From contig CAIQDA010000123.1 in assembly GCA_903870415.1 (NCBI GenBank), forward strand, positions 1 through 36,646: 36,646 nucleotides of DNA, written 5' to 3'. Positions 1 through 8,086 of this stretch are shown here, piece by piece. Positions within the stretch are counted from its first letter, which is position 1; every line of letters starts with the position of its first letter. The DNA comes from an uncultured delta proteobacterium. Lineage in GTDB: Bacteria; Myxococcota_A; Polyangia; Polyangiales; Polyangiaceae. The translations under genes were made by a program, and so were the position numbers. Under the pieces are notes generated by a model. The model was given only the letters and a program-made list of their open reading frames with translations, ran no database searches and was not told the origin of the DNA.

Positions 1-164
1 CGTGCGTTGCCGCATTCGCACCAGAGCCACGCCCGACCGCGCAGACCGCTGACGCTCCTCATCATTCGCATCGCCAGGGATTCGAAGCTTGGCGCGCGCG
101 GGCGCATCGCTCCCTGCGCACGGGTTTCGAGACCCGTGCTAACTCGACGCCCGAGGTTCCCACC

Positions 165-1049
165 ATGAGCGAAATTGCAGGATTCAAGACGGTTGGCGTG
201 GTCGGCGCAGGGCAAATGGGCGGAGGCATCGCCCAGGTGTGCGCGGGACACGGTCTCAAGGTTCTTCTCTCGGACGCGTCGCTCGCCCACGCGGAAAAAG
301 GCAAGGCGAAGATCGCCTCAAGCCTCGACCGCCTGGTCGCCAAGGGCAAGATGGACGCCGCGGCAAAAGACGCGCTCCTCGCGAACATCACGCCCGTCGA
401 AAGCGTCGCGGACTTTGGCTCGTGCGACATCGCCATCGAAGCGGCCACCGAGAACGTGGAGCTGAAGCTCGCCATTTTCAAGAAGCTCGACGAAGCACTT
501 CCGAAGGGCGCGTTCCTCTCGTCGAACACGTCCAGCATCTCGCTCACGAAGCTCGCCGCTCACACGGGTCGGCCCGAACTCGTCATCGGCATGCACTGGA
601 TGAACCCGCCGCCGGTGATGAAGCTAATCGAGATCGTCCGCGCCGTTCAGACGAGCGACGAGACCTGGAAGCGCACCGTCGCGCTCTCCGAAGGCCTGGG
701 AAAGACCGTGGCTTCGTCGAACGACTCGCCGGGCTTCATGGTCAACCGCATCCTCATCCCGATGCTCTGCGAGGCCATCTTCGCTCTTCAAGAAGGCGTG
801 GGTCGCGCCGAAGACATCGACACGGGCGCGAAGCTCGGACTCAATCACCCGATGGGCCCTCTCGAGCTTGCCGACCTCATCGGCCTCGACACGGTGCTCG
901 CGATCGCCGACGTGCTCCACCGCGACCTCGGCGACAGCAAGTACCGCGCGCCAACCATGCTCAAGAACTACGTCGCCGCAGGCTGGGTCGGTCGCAAGAG
1001 CGGTCGCGGCTTCTACAAGTACGACGACAAGGGCGCGAAGGTCGCCTGA
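165..1049 (+). CDS. hbd: 3-hydroxybutyryl-CoA dehydrogenase (3-hydroxyacyl-CoA dehydrogenase family)
   Basis: Cytoplasmic NAD(P)-dependent oxidation of 3-hydroxyacyl-CoA to 3-ketoacyl-CoA (or the reverse) in short-chain fatty-acid or butanoate metabolism. The 294-residue length is normal for the family. The N-terminus has the Rossmann motif GVVGAGQMGGGIAQ, and the active-site region contains SNTSSISLTKLA followed by GMHWMNPP, whose His (about residue 144) is the expected catalytic base. The C-terminal dimerisation domain shows DSPGFMVNRIL and the LNHPMGPLELADLIGLD signature. The ATG at 165 has GAGG about 8 nt upstream. An enoyl-CoA hydratase gene begins 21 bp after the stop, so the pair probably carries out consecutive beta-oxidation steps. 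Whether the physiological substrate is C4 or longer cannot be told from sequence. Confidence 0.95.
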   Translation: MSEIAGFKTVGVVGAGQMGGGIAQVCAGHGLKVLLSDASLAHAEKGKAKIASSLDRLVAKGKMDAAAKDALLANITPVESVADFGSCDIAIEAATENVELKLAIFKKLDEALPKGAFLSSNTSSISLTKLAAHTGRPELVIGMHWMNPPPVMKLIEIVRAVQTSDETWKRTVALSEGLGKTVASSNDSPGFMVNRILIPMLCEAIFALQEGVGRAEDIDTGAKLGLNHPMGPLELADLIGLDTVLAIADVLHRDLGDSKYRAPTMLKNYVAAGWVGRKSGRGFYKYDDKGAKVA

Positions 1050-1070
1050 GTTTTTCCAAAGGAAACCATC

Positions 1071-1862
1071 ATGAGCACGACCACCTTCGAGACCATCCGC
1101 GTCGAGACCGACGGCCCCATCGCCACCGTGAGCCTCCATCGTCCGGAGAAGCTCAACGCGCTTAACCGCACGCTCATTCTTGAGCTCACCGCGGCGTTCA
1201 CGCAGCTCATCGACGCGGGGCAATCGCGCGTGGCCATCCTCAAGGGCAGCGGCGAAAAGGCCTTCGCGGCCGGCGCCGACATCTCGGAGATGGCGAACTT
1301 GACCTCCGTCGACGCTCGCCGCTTTTCGGAAGAAGGCCACCGCCTCGGCTCCGTACTCGAAGGAGCCCCCTTCCCTGTCATCGCGGAAGTCCAGGGTTTT
1401 GCCTTGGGCGGCGGCTGTGAGCTCGCGCTCGCGTGTGACTTCATTCATGCGGGGGTCAAGGCCAAGTTCGGTCAACCCGAGGTCAACCTTGGCGTCATTC
1501 CGGGCTTCGGCGGCACGCAACGACTCGCGCGACGCGTCGGTATCGGCATGGCCCGCGAGCTCTGTTTCAGCGGCAAGATCGTCGACGCGAACGAAGCGCT
1601 TCGCATCGGCCTCGTCAACGCCGTGCACCCGCAAGAAGAGCTCTCTGCAAAGGTCATGGAACTCGCAAAGCTCATCGCCTCGAAGGGCCCGCTCGCGGTT
1701 GCCGCCGCAAAGCGTGTACTCCTCAAGGGTGAAGACCAAGCGCTCCCGACAGCCAACGCACTCGAAATCGAGGCTTTTGGCGGCCTTTTCGGCAGCGCGG
1801 ACCAGCGCGAGGGCATGAGCGCCTTCGTCGAAAAGCGCGCCGCGGCGTTCACCGGAAAGTGA
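1071..1862 (+). CDS. Enoyl-CoA hydratase (crotonase family)
   Basis: Hydrates trans-2-enoyl-CoA to 3-hydroxyacyl-CoA, the step before the upstream dehydrogenase. The 263 residues match a single-domain crotonase. Visible motifs are LHRPEKLNALN near the start, the oxyanion-hole region KAFAAGADISEM, GGGCELALACDF with one catalytic Glu (about residue 117), and GQPEVNLGVIPGFGGTQRL with the second Glu (about 137). Both acids of true hydratases are therefore present, which argues against an isomerase or hydrolase relative. A strong AAAGGA ribosome site lies just upstream of the ATG. Its TGA overlaps the GTG start of holB (GTGA), implying translational coupling to a replication gene. Confidence 0.94.
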   Translation: MSTTTFETIRVETDGPIATVSLHRPEKLNALNRTLILELTAAFTQLIDAGQSRVAILKGSGEKAFAAGADISEMANLTSVDARRFSEEGHRLGSVLEGAPFPVIAEVQGFALGGGCELALACDFIHAGVKAKFGQPEVNLGVIPGFGGTQRLARRVGIGMARELCFSGKIVDANEALRIGLVNAVHPQEELSAKVMELAKLIASKGPLAVAAAKRVLLKGEDQALPTANALEIEAFGGLFGSADQREGMSAFVEKRAAAFTGK

Positions 1863-2866
1863 CGACGGTGTCCGGGGGTACGCTCGACTCGGTGCTCGGC
1901 CAAGCGACGGCTGTTGGCACCTTGCGTCGTGCCCTCGGGTCCGATCGCCTCCATCACGCGCTGCTCTTCGAAGGGACCGCGGGCGTAGGCAAGAGCTTCG
2001 TCGCAGAAGGCCTCGCTCAAGCGTTGCTTTGCGATGATCGCCGCGAGGGTCTTGCCTGCGGAGTATGTGTACCCTGCATCAAAGTTCTGCGACGCGACTC
2101 GAACGGACGCTCGGTCCACCCGGACTTCGCCACGGTCGCTCGCGCCATGTATGACCCCGCGACCATCGGGCGAAAGACTCAGGAAACGCAGGATATCTCC
2201 GTCGATCAGGTGCGCACGGTCGTGCTCGCACGCATTTCGCTCGGGCCTGTTCTCGGGCGCGGTCGCGTCTTTCTGGTGCGCGACGCCGACGAGCTCAGCA
2301 CCTCGGCCGCAAACGCACTTCTCAAGACGCTCGAGGAACCTCCGCCGCGGACCTACTTCGTGCTCACGACCACGCGCCCCGGCGAGCTCTTGCCCACCAT
2401 CCGCTCGCGCACGCAGCACATCCGCTTTGCGCCGCTCCCCGACGACGTGGTCACCAGGCTTCTTGTTCGCGAAGGGCACGAGCAAGCCGCCGCCGAGGCC
2501 GTGGCGCGCGACGCCCAAGGGTCGCTTTCGATTGCCCGCGACAAGCTTCGCGGAACGGCGAAAGAAGCCGTGGACACGTGGATTTCTGCAATGGAAGACG
2601 CGCTCAAGGACAAGACCTTCGCGAGCGCGTTGAAGGCGTCGGAGGCCTCGAAGGGATCGCGTGATGCGGCGGCCCTCGGTCTCGAAGCGTTCGCAGCACA
2701 CCTCGTTGACGAAGCACGCAAGAGCGTCGGCGAGCCCACGGCCCAAGCGCTTCGAGCGGCCGAGCGTTACGTGCGCGTGCAGAAGGCCCTTCGCCAACTC
2801 GATGGAAACGGCTCGCCGCAGCTCGTGATGGAGGCCCTGCTCGCGGACCTCAGGAGCACCCCGTGA
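1859..2866 (+). CDS. holB: DNA polymerase III subunit delta' (clamp loader)
   Basis: AAA+ subunit of the DNA polymerase III clamp loader, which loads the beta sliding clamp onto primed DNA. 335 residues, GTG start overlapping the preceding stop by four bases. The Walker A motif GTAGVGKS sits at about residues 39-46. A zinc-binding set of cysteines follows (C58, C67, C70, C73), as in delta' and gamma/tau. Further on are the RDADELSTSAANALLKTLEEPP region, matching the family's Walker B and following helix, and SRTQHIRF at the sensor/arginine-finger position. The family is distinguished from DnaX by its length and the lack of a tau-like extension. The next gene, ricT, also overlaps by GTGA; a holB-ricT neighbourhood is known from Firmicutes and other bacteria, which supports both calls. 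Confidence 0.92.
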   Translation: MTTVSGGTLDSVLGQATAVGTLRRALGSDRLHHALLFEGTAGVGKSFVAEGLAQALLCDDRREGLACGVCVPCIKVLRRDSNGRSVHPDFATVARAMYDPATIGRKTQETQDISVDQVRTVVLARISLGPVLGRGRVFLVRDADELSTSAANALLKTLEEPPPRTYFVLTTTRPGELLPTIRSRTQHIRFAPLPDDVVTRLLVREGHEQAAAEAVARDAQGSLSIARDKLRGTAKEAVDTWISAMEDALKDKTFASALKASEASKGSRDAAALGLEAFAAHLVDEARKSVGEPTAQALRAAERYVRVQKALRQLDGNGSPQLVMEALLADLRSTP

Positions 2867-3786
2867 CGCTTCCTGACCGTCATTCGCCCCGTCCCTCCGC
2901 GCCTCCTGGAACCGGGAAGCGCCGGCTACCGATGGAGTCGCAGACGCGTGAACAGCAGGATTCGAGCTGGGGAAAACGCCTCGTCCGCGTCGTCTCGGTG
3001 CGGCTTGGCGACGGCTCGCGTGGCGTGTTCGAAGCTCCGCGCGGAGTCTTCACGCCGGGAACGACCGTCACGCTCGGGGGCCCGTCAACGCCAGGCACGG
3101 GAGTCATCCTCACGCACGCGGGCATGGTCTTGGACCCGCTGCGTGTGGACGGAACGGTCACGGGATTGGCCACCGACGCCGACGTGAACCGCGAGGCGAA
3201 AGTTCGTGCGCGCGAGCATGTGGTGGCGCGCATTGGCCGCGCGGTGATGCGCGATCTCGACTTGCCCGCGAAGGTCGTGTGCGCCCGCGCCGAAGACGGC
3301 GGAAACCGTTTTTCCCTGATTGTTTGCACGGAAGATCGCATCGACTTCCGCGTCGTGCTCCGAACCCTGGGCCAACGAACGCGTGAGCGCGTGGAGCTTC
3401 GCGTCGTGGGCGATCGCGACGCCGCGAAGATCATCGGCGGCGTAGGTCCGTGCGGTCTGCAACTATGTTGCAACACGTTCCTCGAGAACTTCGCGCCCGT
3501 CGGCATGCGCATGGCGCGCGAGCAGGGTCTTGCGTTGCATCCTGAGCGCGTGAACGGCGTATGCGGACGCCTCTTGTGTTGCCTCGTTTACGAAGACGCC
3601 GCGTACCGCGCTGCCCGCGCTGCCGTGCCGCGTCTCGGCGACATGCGTGACGTCGAGGGCACGCTCGGCGAAGTCATCGGCGTTGACACGCTTGCCGGAA
3701 CGATGCGCGTTCGCATGCCCGATGGCCGCGAGCTCACGGTGCCCACGACCGGGCTCGCACCCCCTGAGACCCCGCCTGCGACGTAG
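2863..3786 (+). CDS. ricT: PSP1/RicT-like iron-sulfur regulatory protein
   Basis: PSP1 C-terminal domain protein of the RicT (YaaT) family. In Bacillus RicT works in a complex with RicA and RicF that binds [4Fe-4S] clusters and controls RNA processing through RNase Y; the role in this lineage is not established. Two cysteine clusters typical of the family are present: PCGLQLCC (C197, C202, C203) and VCGRLLCCLVYE (C234, C239, C240). The GTG at 2863 overlaps the holB stop (GTGA). An internal ATG at 2932 (MESQTREQ) is a plausible alternative that would remove a Pro-rich leader of about 23 residues. It is the last gene of the operon; no ricA or ricF partner is in the window. Confidence 0.88.
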   Translation: MTLPDRHSPRPSAPPGTGKRRLPMESQTREQQDSSWGKRLVRVVSVRLGDGSRGVFEAPRGVFTPGTTVTLGGPSTPGTGVILTHAGMVLDPLRVDGTVTGLATDADVNREAKVRAREHVVARIGRAVMRDLDLPAKVVCARAEDGGNRFSLIVCTEDRIDFRVVLRTLGQRTRERVELRVVGDRDAAKIIGGVGPCGLQLCCNTFLENFAPVGMRMAREQGLALHPERVNGVCGRLLCCLVYEDAAYRAARAAVPRLGDMRDVEGTLGEVIGVDTLAGTMRVRMPDGRELTVPTTGLAPPETPPAT

Positions 3787-3846
3787 CCGCATGCTCGTGC
3801 GAGGGGTGTCGTTCCTCTAACAGGCGGCGACACACGTGCCGCGCAA

Positions 3847-4482
3847 TCAGGACGGACGCAGCCCAAGGCGTTCGAACGGCGCTTCCCACGGCTCACCGCC
3901 TGCGGGCAAGAGCGCCGAGATCAACGCGACCGCTTCGCAATGCGCCCGAACCGCCACGAGACGTGACGCGTCGATGCCGCCAATGGCCACGAGCGGAATC
4001 GACGCCGCTCGTGCCATCGCATGCGCATGACGCAGCCCCTCGACGCCCACCGCAGGTGACGCATCGAGCTTCGAACGCGTGGAAAAAACCGGGCCGTAGG
4101 CCACGTACGGGGGCGCCTCGAGGAGCGCAAGGGCGAGCTCTTCGCGCGTATGCGTCGACAGCCCAAAACGCGCGCGCGGAGCAATCCGAGACGCGTCGGC
4201 GGGCCGCGCATCGCCCTGCCCCAGATGAATGAACGTCGCACCGACATCGATGGCAAGCGCGACCCTGTCGTTGACAACGAAGGACGTCTCGGACCCCTTG
4301 CAGAGTGCATTCATTGCCATGGCGATGGCGAGGTGTGTCGCGTCGGTGCCCGGCTTCGCACGAAGCTGAATCCACTTGGGTGCATAACGCATGCATCGCT
4401 CCGCATGCGCGCGCGGGTCGAGGCCAACGGAAGCGCACGCCTCAACGTCGACGATCGGATAAAACCAGCTGTTCTCGCTCAT
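3847..4482 (-). CDS. thiE: Thiamine-phosphate synthase
   Basis: Joins hydroxymethylpyrimidine diphosphate and thiazole phosphate to give thiamine phosphate, in the cytoplasm. The (beta/alpha)8 motifs are clear: IQLRAKPGTD, VVNDRVALAIDVGATFIHLGQGD, FGLSTHTREEL, YVAYGPVFSTRSK and PLVAIGGI. I place the start at the ATG at 4482 rather than the track start at 4587: it gives 211 residues, the usual family length; it overlaps the stop of the upstream Rsm22-like gene as ATGA; and a GCGAGAG purine stretch precedes it. The extra 35 residues in the track are Arg-rich out-of-frame coding sequence of the neighbour. It is the last gene of the minus-strand run; no other thiamine gene or TPP riboswitch is visible nearby. 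Confidence 0.93.
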   Translation of the reverse strand: MSENSWFYPIVDVEACASVGLDPRAHAERCMRYAPKWIQLRAKPGTDATHLAIAMAMNALCKGSETSFVVNDRVALAIDVGATFIHLGQGDARPADASRIAPRARFGLSTHTREELALALLEAPPYVAYGPVFSTRSKLDASPAVGVEGLRHAHAMARAASIPLVAIGGIDASRLVAVRAHCEAVALISALLPAGGEPWEAPFERLGLRPS

Positions 4483-5633
4483 CTCTCGCCATTCCCGAGT
4501 CGTGCGATGGAGACTTCGCCGTCGACGCGCCCCGGCTCGGGCCACGGGTTCATGGACAACACCGACCCGCGTTCGGCGGCGACCCAAGCGTCGCGTGACG
4601 GCCCTCGGTGCCGATCGAGGCGTTCAAACTCCGACAGCGTCCCGCGAGCGGCGTCGCCTCCATCGTGGCAGATCGAGAGACCTCGCTTTCCCTTCGCATC
4701 GCGCGGCGGCGCCACCACGCGTCCGCGGGCGCTCGTCACGGGCAACGACGCGCGGGAGACGATCAGATACGAAAATGTCAGGCCCTCGTAGTGAAGGCCC
4801 GCGGCGCGCGCGATGGGAATGAGGGCTGAAGGCAGGGAAATCGCTCGGTCTTCGTGGCACCAGTCCCCTTCATCCACGAGAAGCGGGCAGGCTTTCAGGT
4901 GCGTGCAAGGTGCAACGATCGAAAAGCCTCCGGCGATCAGGCGTGCACGCTGGGCCTGAAGCGCCCTCGCCGTGCTCTTGAGCGCGGGCTCGATGATCAC
5001 GAGATGGCCGTCGGGAGCGAGGCCTCGTGTCCAGCGGTGCAAAAGGGCCGCGAGGCGATCGGCGCGAAGGTTCAGCTCGGTTCCCCGTTCGAGTTCGCAG
5101 AGCACGTTCGATGCGAGCACGAGGTCGACGTCGCCCTGGGGCGAGAACGCGCTGAGCGGCTCCGAGAGAAAGCGCGCTGCCGCCGAAACCTCAGGGAAAA
5201 GACGCACGAGAAGCTTCTCGGCGATGGCCATTGCGGCCCGGTCGTCGTCGATGAGTGTAAGCGCGAGCGTCACGTCGGGACGCAGGTCGCGAACGGCCAT
5301 CGCAAGCCCAAGGGCGCTGGCTCCGAGCCCCGCGCCCACGTCAACCGCGCGAACGCGTGCACCTTGCACAAGCCGCGGCATGAGATCCCGCGCGGCCTCG
5401 TAGGCCTTGCCCACGTCGCGCGGCAAAAAGAAGTGAAGCCGCGCGGAGAGCGCGTCGGGCAAGGCAGTCGACGGGCGTCGCGCTCGCTCATCGCGACCGA
5501 GCGCATTGTACGCCGCCGAGACCTCTTGAATTGCGCCGACGAGCGCCCGCGAAGGCTCTCGAACAAGGAGCTTTTCCTCGCGCGCGACCTGGTCAACGGC
5601 GGAAAGAAACGGAACGTCGATGAGCGTTCGCAC
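4479..5633 (-). CDS. Rsm22-family rRNA methyltransferase-like protein
   Basis: Class I SAM-dependent methyltransferase of the Rsm22 family, whose mitochondrial members associate with the small ribosomal subunit and carry an Fe-S cluster; the bacterial role is inferred. Diagnostic parts are the N-terminal LSARLHFFLPRDVGKAY region, the SAM motif VDVGAGLGASALGLA, and the cysteine block PCTHLKACPLL...DWCHED. KGKRGLSICHDG near the C-terminus could supply a fourth ligand. The start is uncertain. GTG at 5633 lies one base after the upstream stop and is preferred (384 residues). The track start at 5699 (GTG) would overlap the upstream coding region by about 65 bp. The stop overlaps the thiE ATG as ATGA. 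Confidence 0.82.
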   Translation of the reverse strand: MRTLIDVPFLSAVDQVAREEKLLVREPSRALVGAIQEVSAAYNALGRDERARRPSTALPDALSARLHFFLPRDVGKAYEAARDLMPRLVQGARVRAVDVGAGLGASALGLAMAVRDLRPDVTLALTLIDDDRAAMAIAEKLLVRLFPEVSAAARFLSEPLSAFSPQGDVDLVLASNVLCELERGTELNLRADRLAALLHRWTRGLAPDGHLVIIEPALKSTARALQAQRARLIAGGFSIVAPCTHLKACPLLVDEGDWCHEDRAISLPSALIPIARAAGLHYEGLTFSYLIVSRASLPVTSARGRVVAPPRDAKGKRGLSICHDGGDAARGTLSEFERLDRHRGPSRDAWVAAERGSVLSMNPWPEPGRVDGEVSIARLGNGER

Positions 5634-5634
5634 G

Positions 5635-7071
5635 TCAGTCGACGAGGGGTCGCTCGGCCAACATGATGAGCCTCGGCGCATCGCCTCCGAAGAACGCACC
5701 AGGCGTCGCCACGTGTCCGCTCACCTCGACCACGCGGAACCCCGCGCGCTCAAGCATGGCCCGAAGTTCGTGCGACGAGAAAAGCCGCAGCGAATAGTCG
5801 TATTCGCGTGAGCGACCTTCTTCGAAGAGCACCGTGCGATGCACCACAAGGCGACTCGTGGCCTCATCGACGTGCGCATCGTCCATGCAGATGCAGCGAT
5901 CGCCTTGAAACCAAACGAGCGACGGCAACCGCGGCACGGCGTAGTCACGGTTCAGCAGATCGATGAGGATTTGCCCACGTGGTCGGAGCGCCCGATGCAC
6001 TTTCGTCAGCACCGATTCGTTCGCCGCGTCGTCGAAAAACCCGAAGCCGTTGTCCCAAATAATCGCGCCGTCGTATGCGGCGTTCTCGGCGAGATCACGC
6101 ATGTCGAGTTGCTGAAATTGCACGCGTTGGTTCGCGCTCTGGGCGTGTGCCGACGCGCGAGCAAGAAGCGGCAAGCTCGTGTCGATGCCGACCACCTCGA
6201 AGCCACGCGCCGCAAGCAACGCCGCGTGAGCGCCGTCGCCACACGCCAGGTCGAGCACGCGGGCCCCCGAAGCGAGATTGAGACGCTGCTCGATGAATCG
6301 CACGTCCGCCGCCACTTGTTGCGCGGTCCGCGGCGGCGAGAAACGCAGGTAATCATCTTGGAAAAGCGCCTCCCACCAAGGTCGAGCTTGCGGAGGCATC
6401 GAGTCGACGCCCAAGCGCGAGCGGCCACGACTGTTGGCATTGCCCGTCGCCGGCGGCGTACGAACCGGCGTCTTCGCGCTTGCGTGAGACCCGGGACCAT
6501 GGGCGCCCGGCGGAGGCGCAAGGCCCACGGGGATGGCTCCTGGCGTCGGCATTGAAAGCGTTGCCGCGGGTTGCGTCGGCGTATCGTCGAAGTCGCCGCC
6601 CACGTCATCAAGCTCTCCGCCGACGTCGTCGAGGTCGAGAACCGAAGGCGCGTCCATCGGAGGCATGGCGAGGGGTCGAACGGCCACTGCAGGGACGTCA
6701 TCAGGCGGAGGCCCCGCTTCAAACGGGTCGACCAACGTCGGTTGCCGCGTGCGCGCAGAGTTGGGAGCCGCGTCGACCAGAATGTCCTCAAGGCTCAGGT
6801 CCGATGGCGCAGCACGCCCCGCCGCAGGCGTCATTTCAAAAGCGTCCGGCGACGTTTTCACACGAAAAGAAGCTGCGAGTCCGCCGCGATCGCTCGCGGG
6901 AACGTCGTCGAGGGACTCCGCGCGCGCTAGGATGGGCGGAGTCAGCGGGCGCGAGACGGCGTCTTCGGGAATGCGAAGGGCCGAGATGCGACGACGCGAC
7001 GTCGATGGCACCGACTCGAGCTCCGCATCTGCGGGGCGACTGCTGCGAGGTCCGGTCGGTTCGTCGGGCAT
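5635..7071 (-). CDS. Class I SAM-dependent methyltransferase with long disordered N-terminus
   Basis: The C-terminal half, about 230 residues, is a class I methyltransferase (Methyltransf_25/11 type) with motif I VLDLACGDGAHAALLA, an acidic strand end VVGIDTS, a QFQQLDMRDL segment and a motif-IV-like IIWDNGFGFF. The substrate cannot be told from sequence. The N-terminal 240 or so residues are low complexity, rich in Pro, Ala, Asp and Thr, with a repeated LDDVGG unit, and look disordered. ATG at 7071 is chosen (478 residues). The track start at 7134 is a TTG three bases after the psd stop and would add 21 residues; neither has a good Shine-Dalgarno. It lies between psd and the Rsm22-like gene on the same strand and is probably co-transcribed with them. 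Confidence 0.78.
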   Translation of the reverse strand: MPDEPTGPRSSRPADAELESVPSTSRRRISALRIPEDAVSRPLTPPILARAESLDDVPASDRGGLAASFRVKTSPDAFEMTPAAGRAAPSDLSLEDILVDAAPNSARTRQPTLVDPFEAGPPPDDVPAVAVRPLAMPPMDAPSVLDLDDVGGELDDVGGDFDDTPTQPAATLSMPTPGAIPVGLAPPPGAHGPGSHASAKTPVRTPPATGNANSRGRSRLGVDSMPPQARPWWEALFQDDYLRFSPPRTAQQVAADVRFIEQRLNLASGARVLDLACGDGAHAALLAARGFEVVGIDTSLPLLARASAHAQSANQRVQFQQLDMRDLAENAAYDGAIIWDNGFGFFDDAANESVLTKVHRALRPRGQILIDLLNRDYAVPRLPSLVWFQGDRCICMDDAHVDEATSRLVVHRTVLFEEGRSREYDYSLRLFSSHELRAMLERAGFRVVEVSGHVATPGAFFGGDAPRLIMLAERPLVD

Positions 7072-7137
7072 GGTGAAATCAGTTGCGTTGCCGGAGGGCA
7101 GACGAGAATGCGAGTGTCCCGTTGTGACAGGCAAGCG

Positions 7138-7995
7138 TCAAGGTTTGGTGACGCCGCGGGCCGCGATCGCTTCGCCCATGCGGACTTTTTGGCCACCGCT
7201 CAAGCTGTCGAAGCCGCTGACGGCGCCCTTTTCGGTGAAGAGGACCACCGTCGAGCCCAAGTGAAAGATGCCGAGTTCGTCGCCGCGCTCAAACGCTTGC
7301 GGCGTCGCAAAGCGCTGATCGCCGACCGGAACGTCCGCGGCGTCGATCCCCGTGGCGGTGATGCGTCCGACAACGAGCGCGGCAACCATGACGAGGGCCA
7401 CGTGACCAAAGCCCGCTTCCGTGGCGTCGAGATGAAACACGACGCGACGGTTCACGGCGAAGAGTTTCGGCACGTGGGTGAGCCCCATCTCGTTGACCGG
7501 GTAGAGCTCGCCGGCCAGAGAAACCACCCGCGAAAGCTTCGCGGTGCAGGGCACGTGAACCCGATGGTAGTCCCGCGGCGAAAGGTAAATGACGACGCCT
7601 TCGCCGCCCACGTAGCGCGCGGCATCCGCTTCGGACCCGAGAAGTTCGGCGACGCTCACGTCGGAACCCTTCACGCGCCACGTACCCTCATCGTCCACGG
7701 TGCGCGACACTTCAACGCGGCCGTCGCAGGGGCTCACAAACGTCGACTCGTCACCATCCAGCGGGCGCGCACCTGGCTCGAGCGAACGCGTGAAGAATGC
7801 ATCGAATGAGCCCCATCGCGAGGGAACGACGCAACCGGTGAGGTCCACGTCGTAGGCCTTCGAATACAGTCCAACCGCGAGTCGCTCGACCGCCTCGGGA
7901 ACCGAAGCATCGGTGAGCTTGCCCACGAGGCGAGTGATGCGCTCGCGCGGCATACGCTGGATGATTTCGAAAGCGGCGTTCCGCGGAGCAGTCAT
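7138..7995 (-). CDS. psd: Phosphatidylserine decarboxylase proenzyme
   Basis: Membrane-associated pyruvoyl enzyme that converts phosphatidylserine to phosphatidylethanolamine. 285 residues, close to proteobacterial Psd. Family blocks include WGSFDAFFTRSLEPGARP, FVSPCDGRV, YLSPRDYHRVHVP and the autocleavage site HLGSTVVLF. Cleavage is expected between G247 and S248, giving a large beta chain and a small alpha chain whose N-terminal Ser becomes the pyruvoyl group. The catalytic His and Asp regions are intact, so the enzyme should be active. It is part of the minus-strand run; 91 bp separate it from the metallopeptidase gene upstream, the largest internal gap of the cluster, so an internal promoter is possible. 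No phosphatidylserine synthase is in the window. Confidence 0.94.
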   Translation of the reverse strand: MTAPRNAAFEIIQRMPRERITRLVGKLTDASVPEAVERLAVGLYSKAYDVDLTGCVVPSRWGSFDAFFTRSLEPGARPLDGDESTFVSPCDGRVEVSRTVDDEGTWRVKGSDVSVAELLGSEADAARYVGGEGVVIYLSPRDYHRVHVPCTAKLSRVVSLAGELYPVNEMGLTHVPKLFAVNRRVVFHLDATEAGFGHVALVMVAALVVGRITATGIDAADVPVGDQRFATPQAFERGDELGIFHLGSTVVLFTEKGAVSGFDSLSGGQKVRMGEAIAARGVTKP

Positions 7996-8086
7996 AGGAG
8001 GCTCGCTAGCAAGGGGAACCCGTGCTGTCAGGCTTCACGAGACGCCCGCGCTGACGTTCTCTCGACGTCGTCGCTACACACTGCCG

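Noticed and set aside
2-52. Possible last codons of an upstream gene ending in TGA at 50-52
   Set aside because: Only 16 codons with no motif; a coding frame cannot be told from chance.
1472-2797. 441-residue minus-strand ORF opposite ech and holB
   Set aside because: Arg/Ala-rich composition, crosses two well-supported genes and has no motif.
3787-3846. Search for a terminator between the convergent ricT and thiE
   Set aside because: Only short GC stems and no T-run on either strand.
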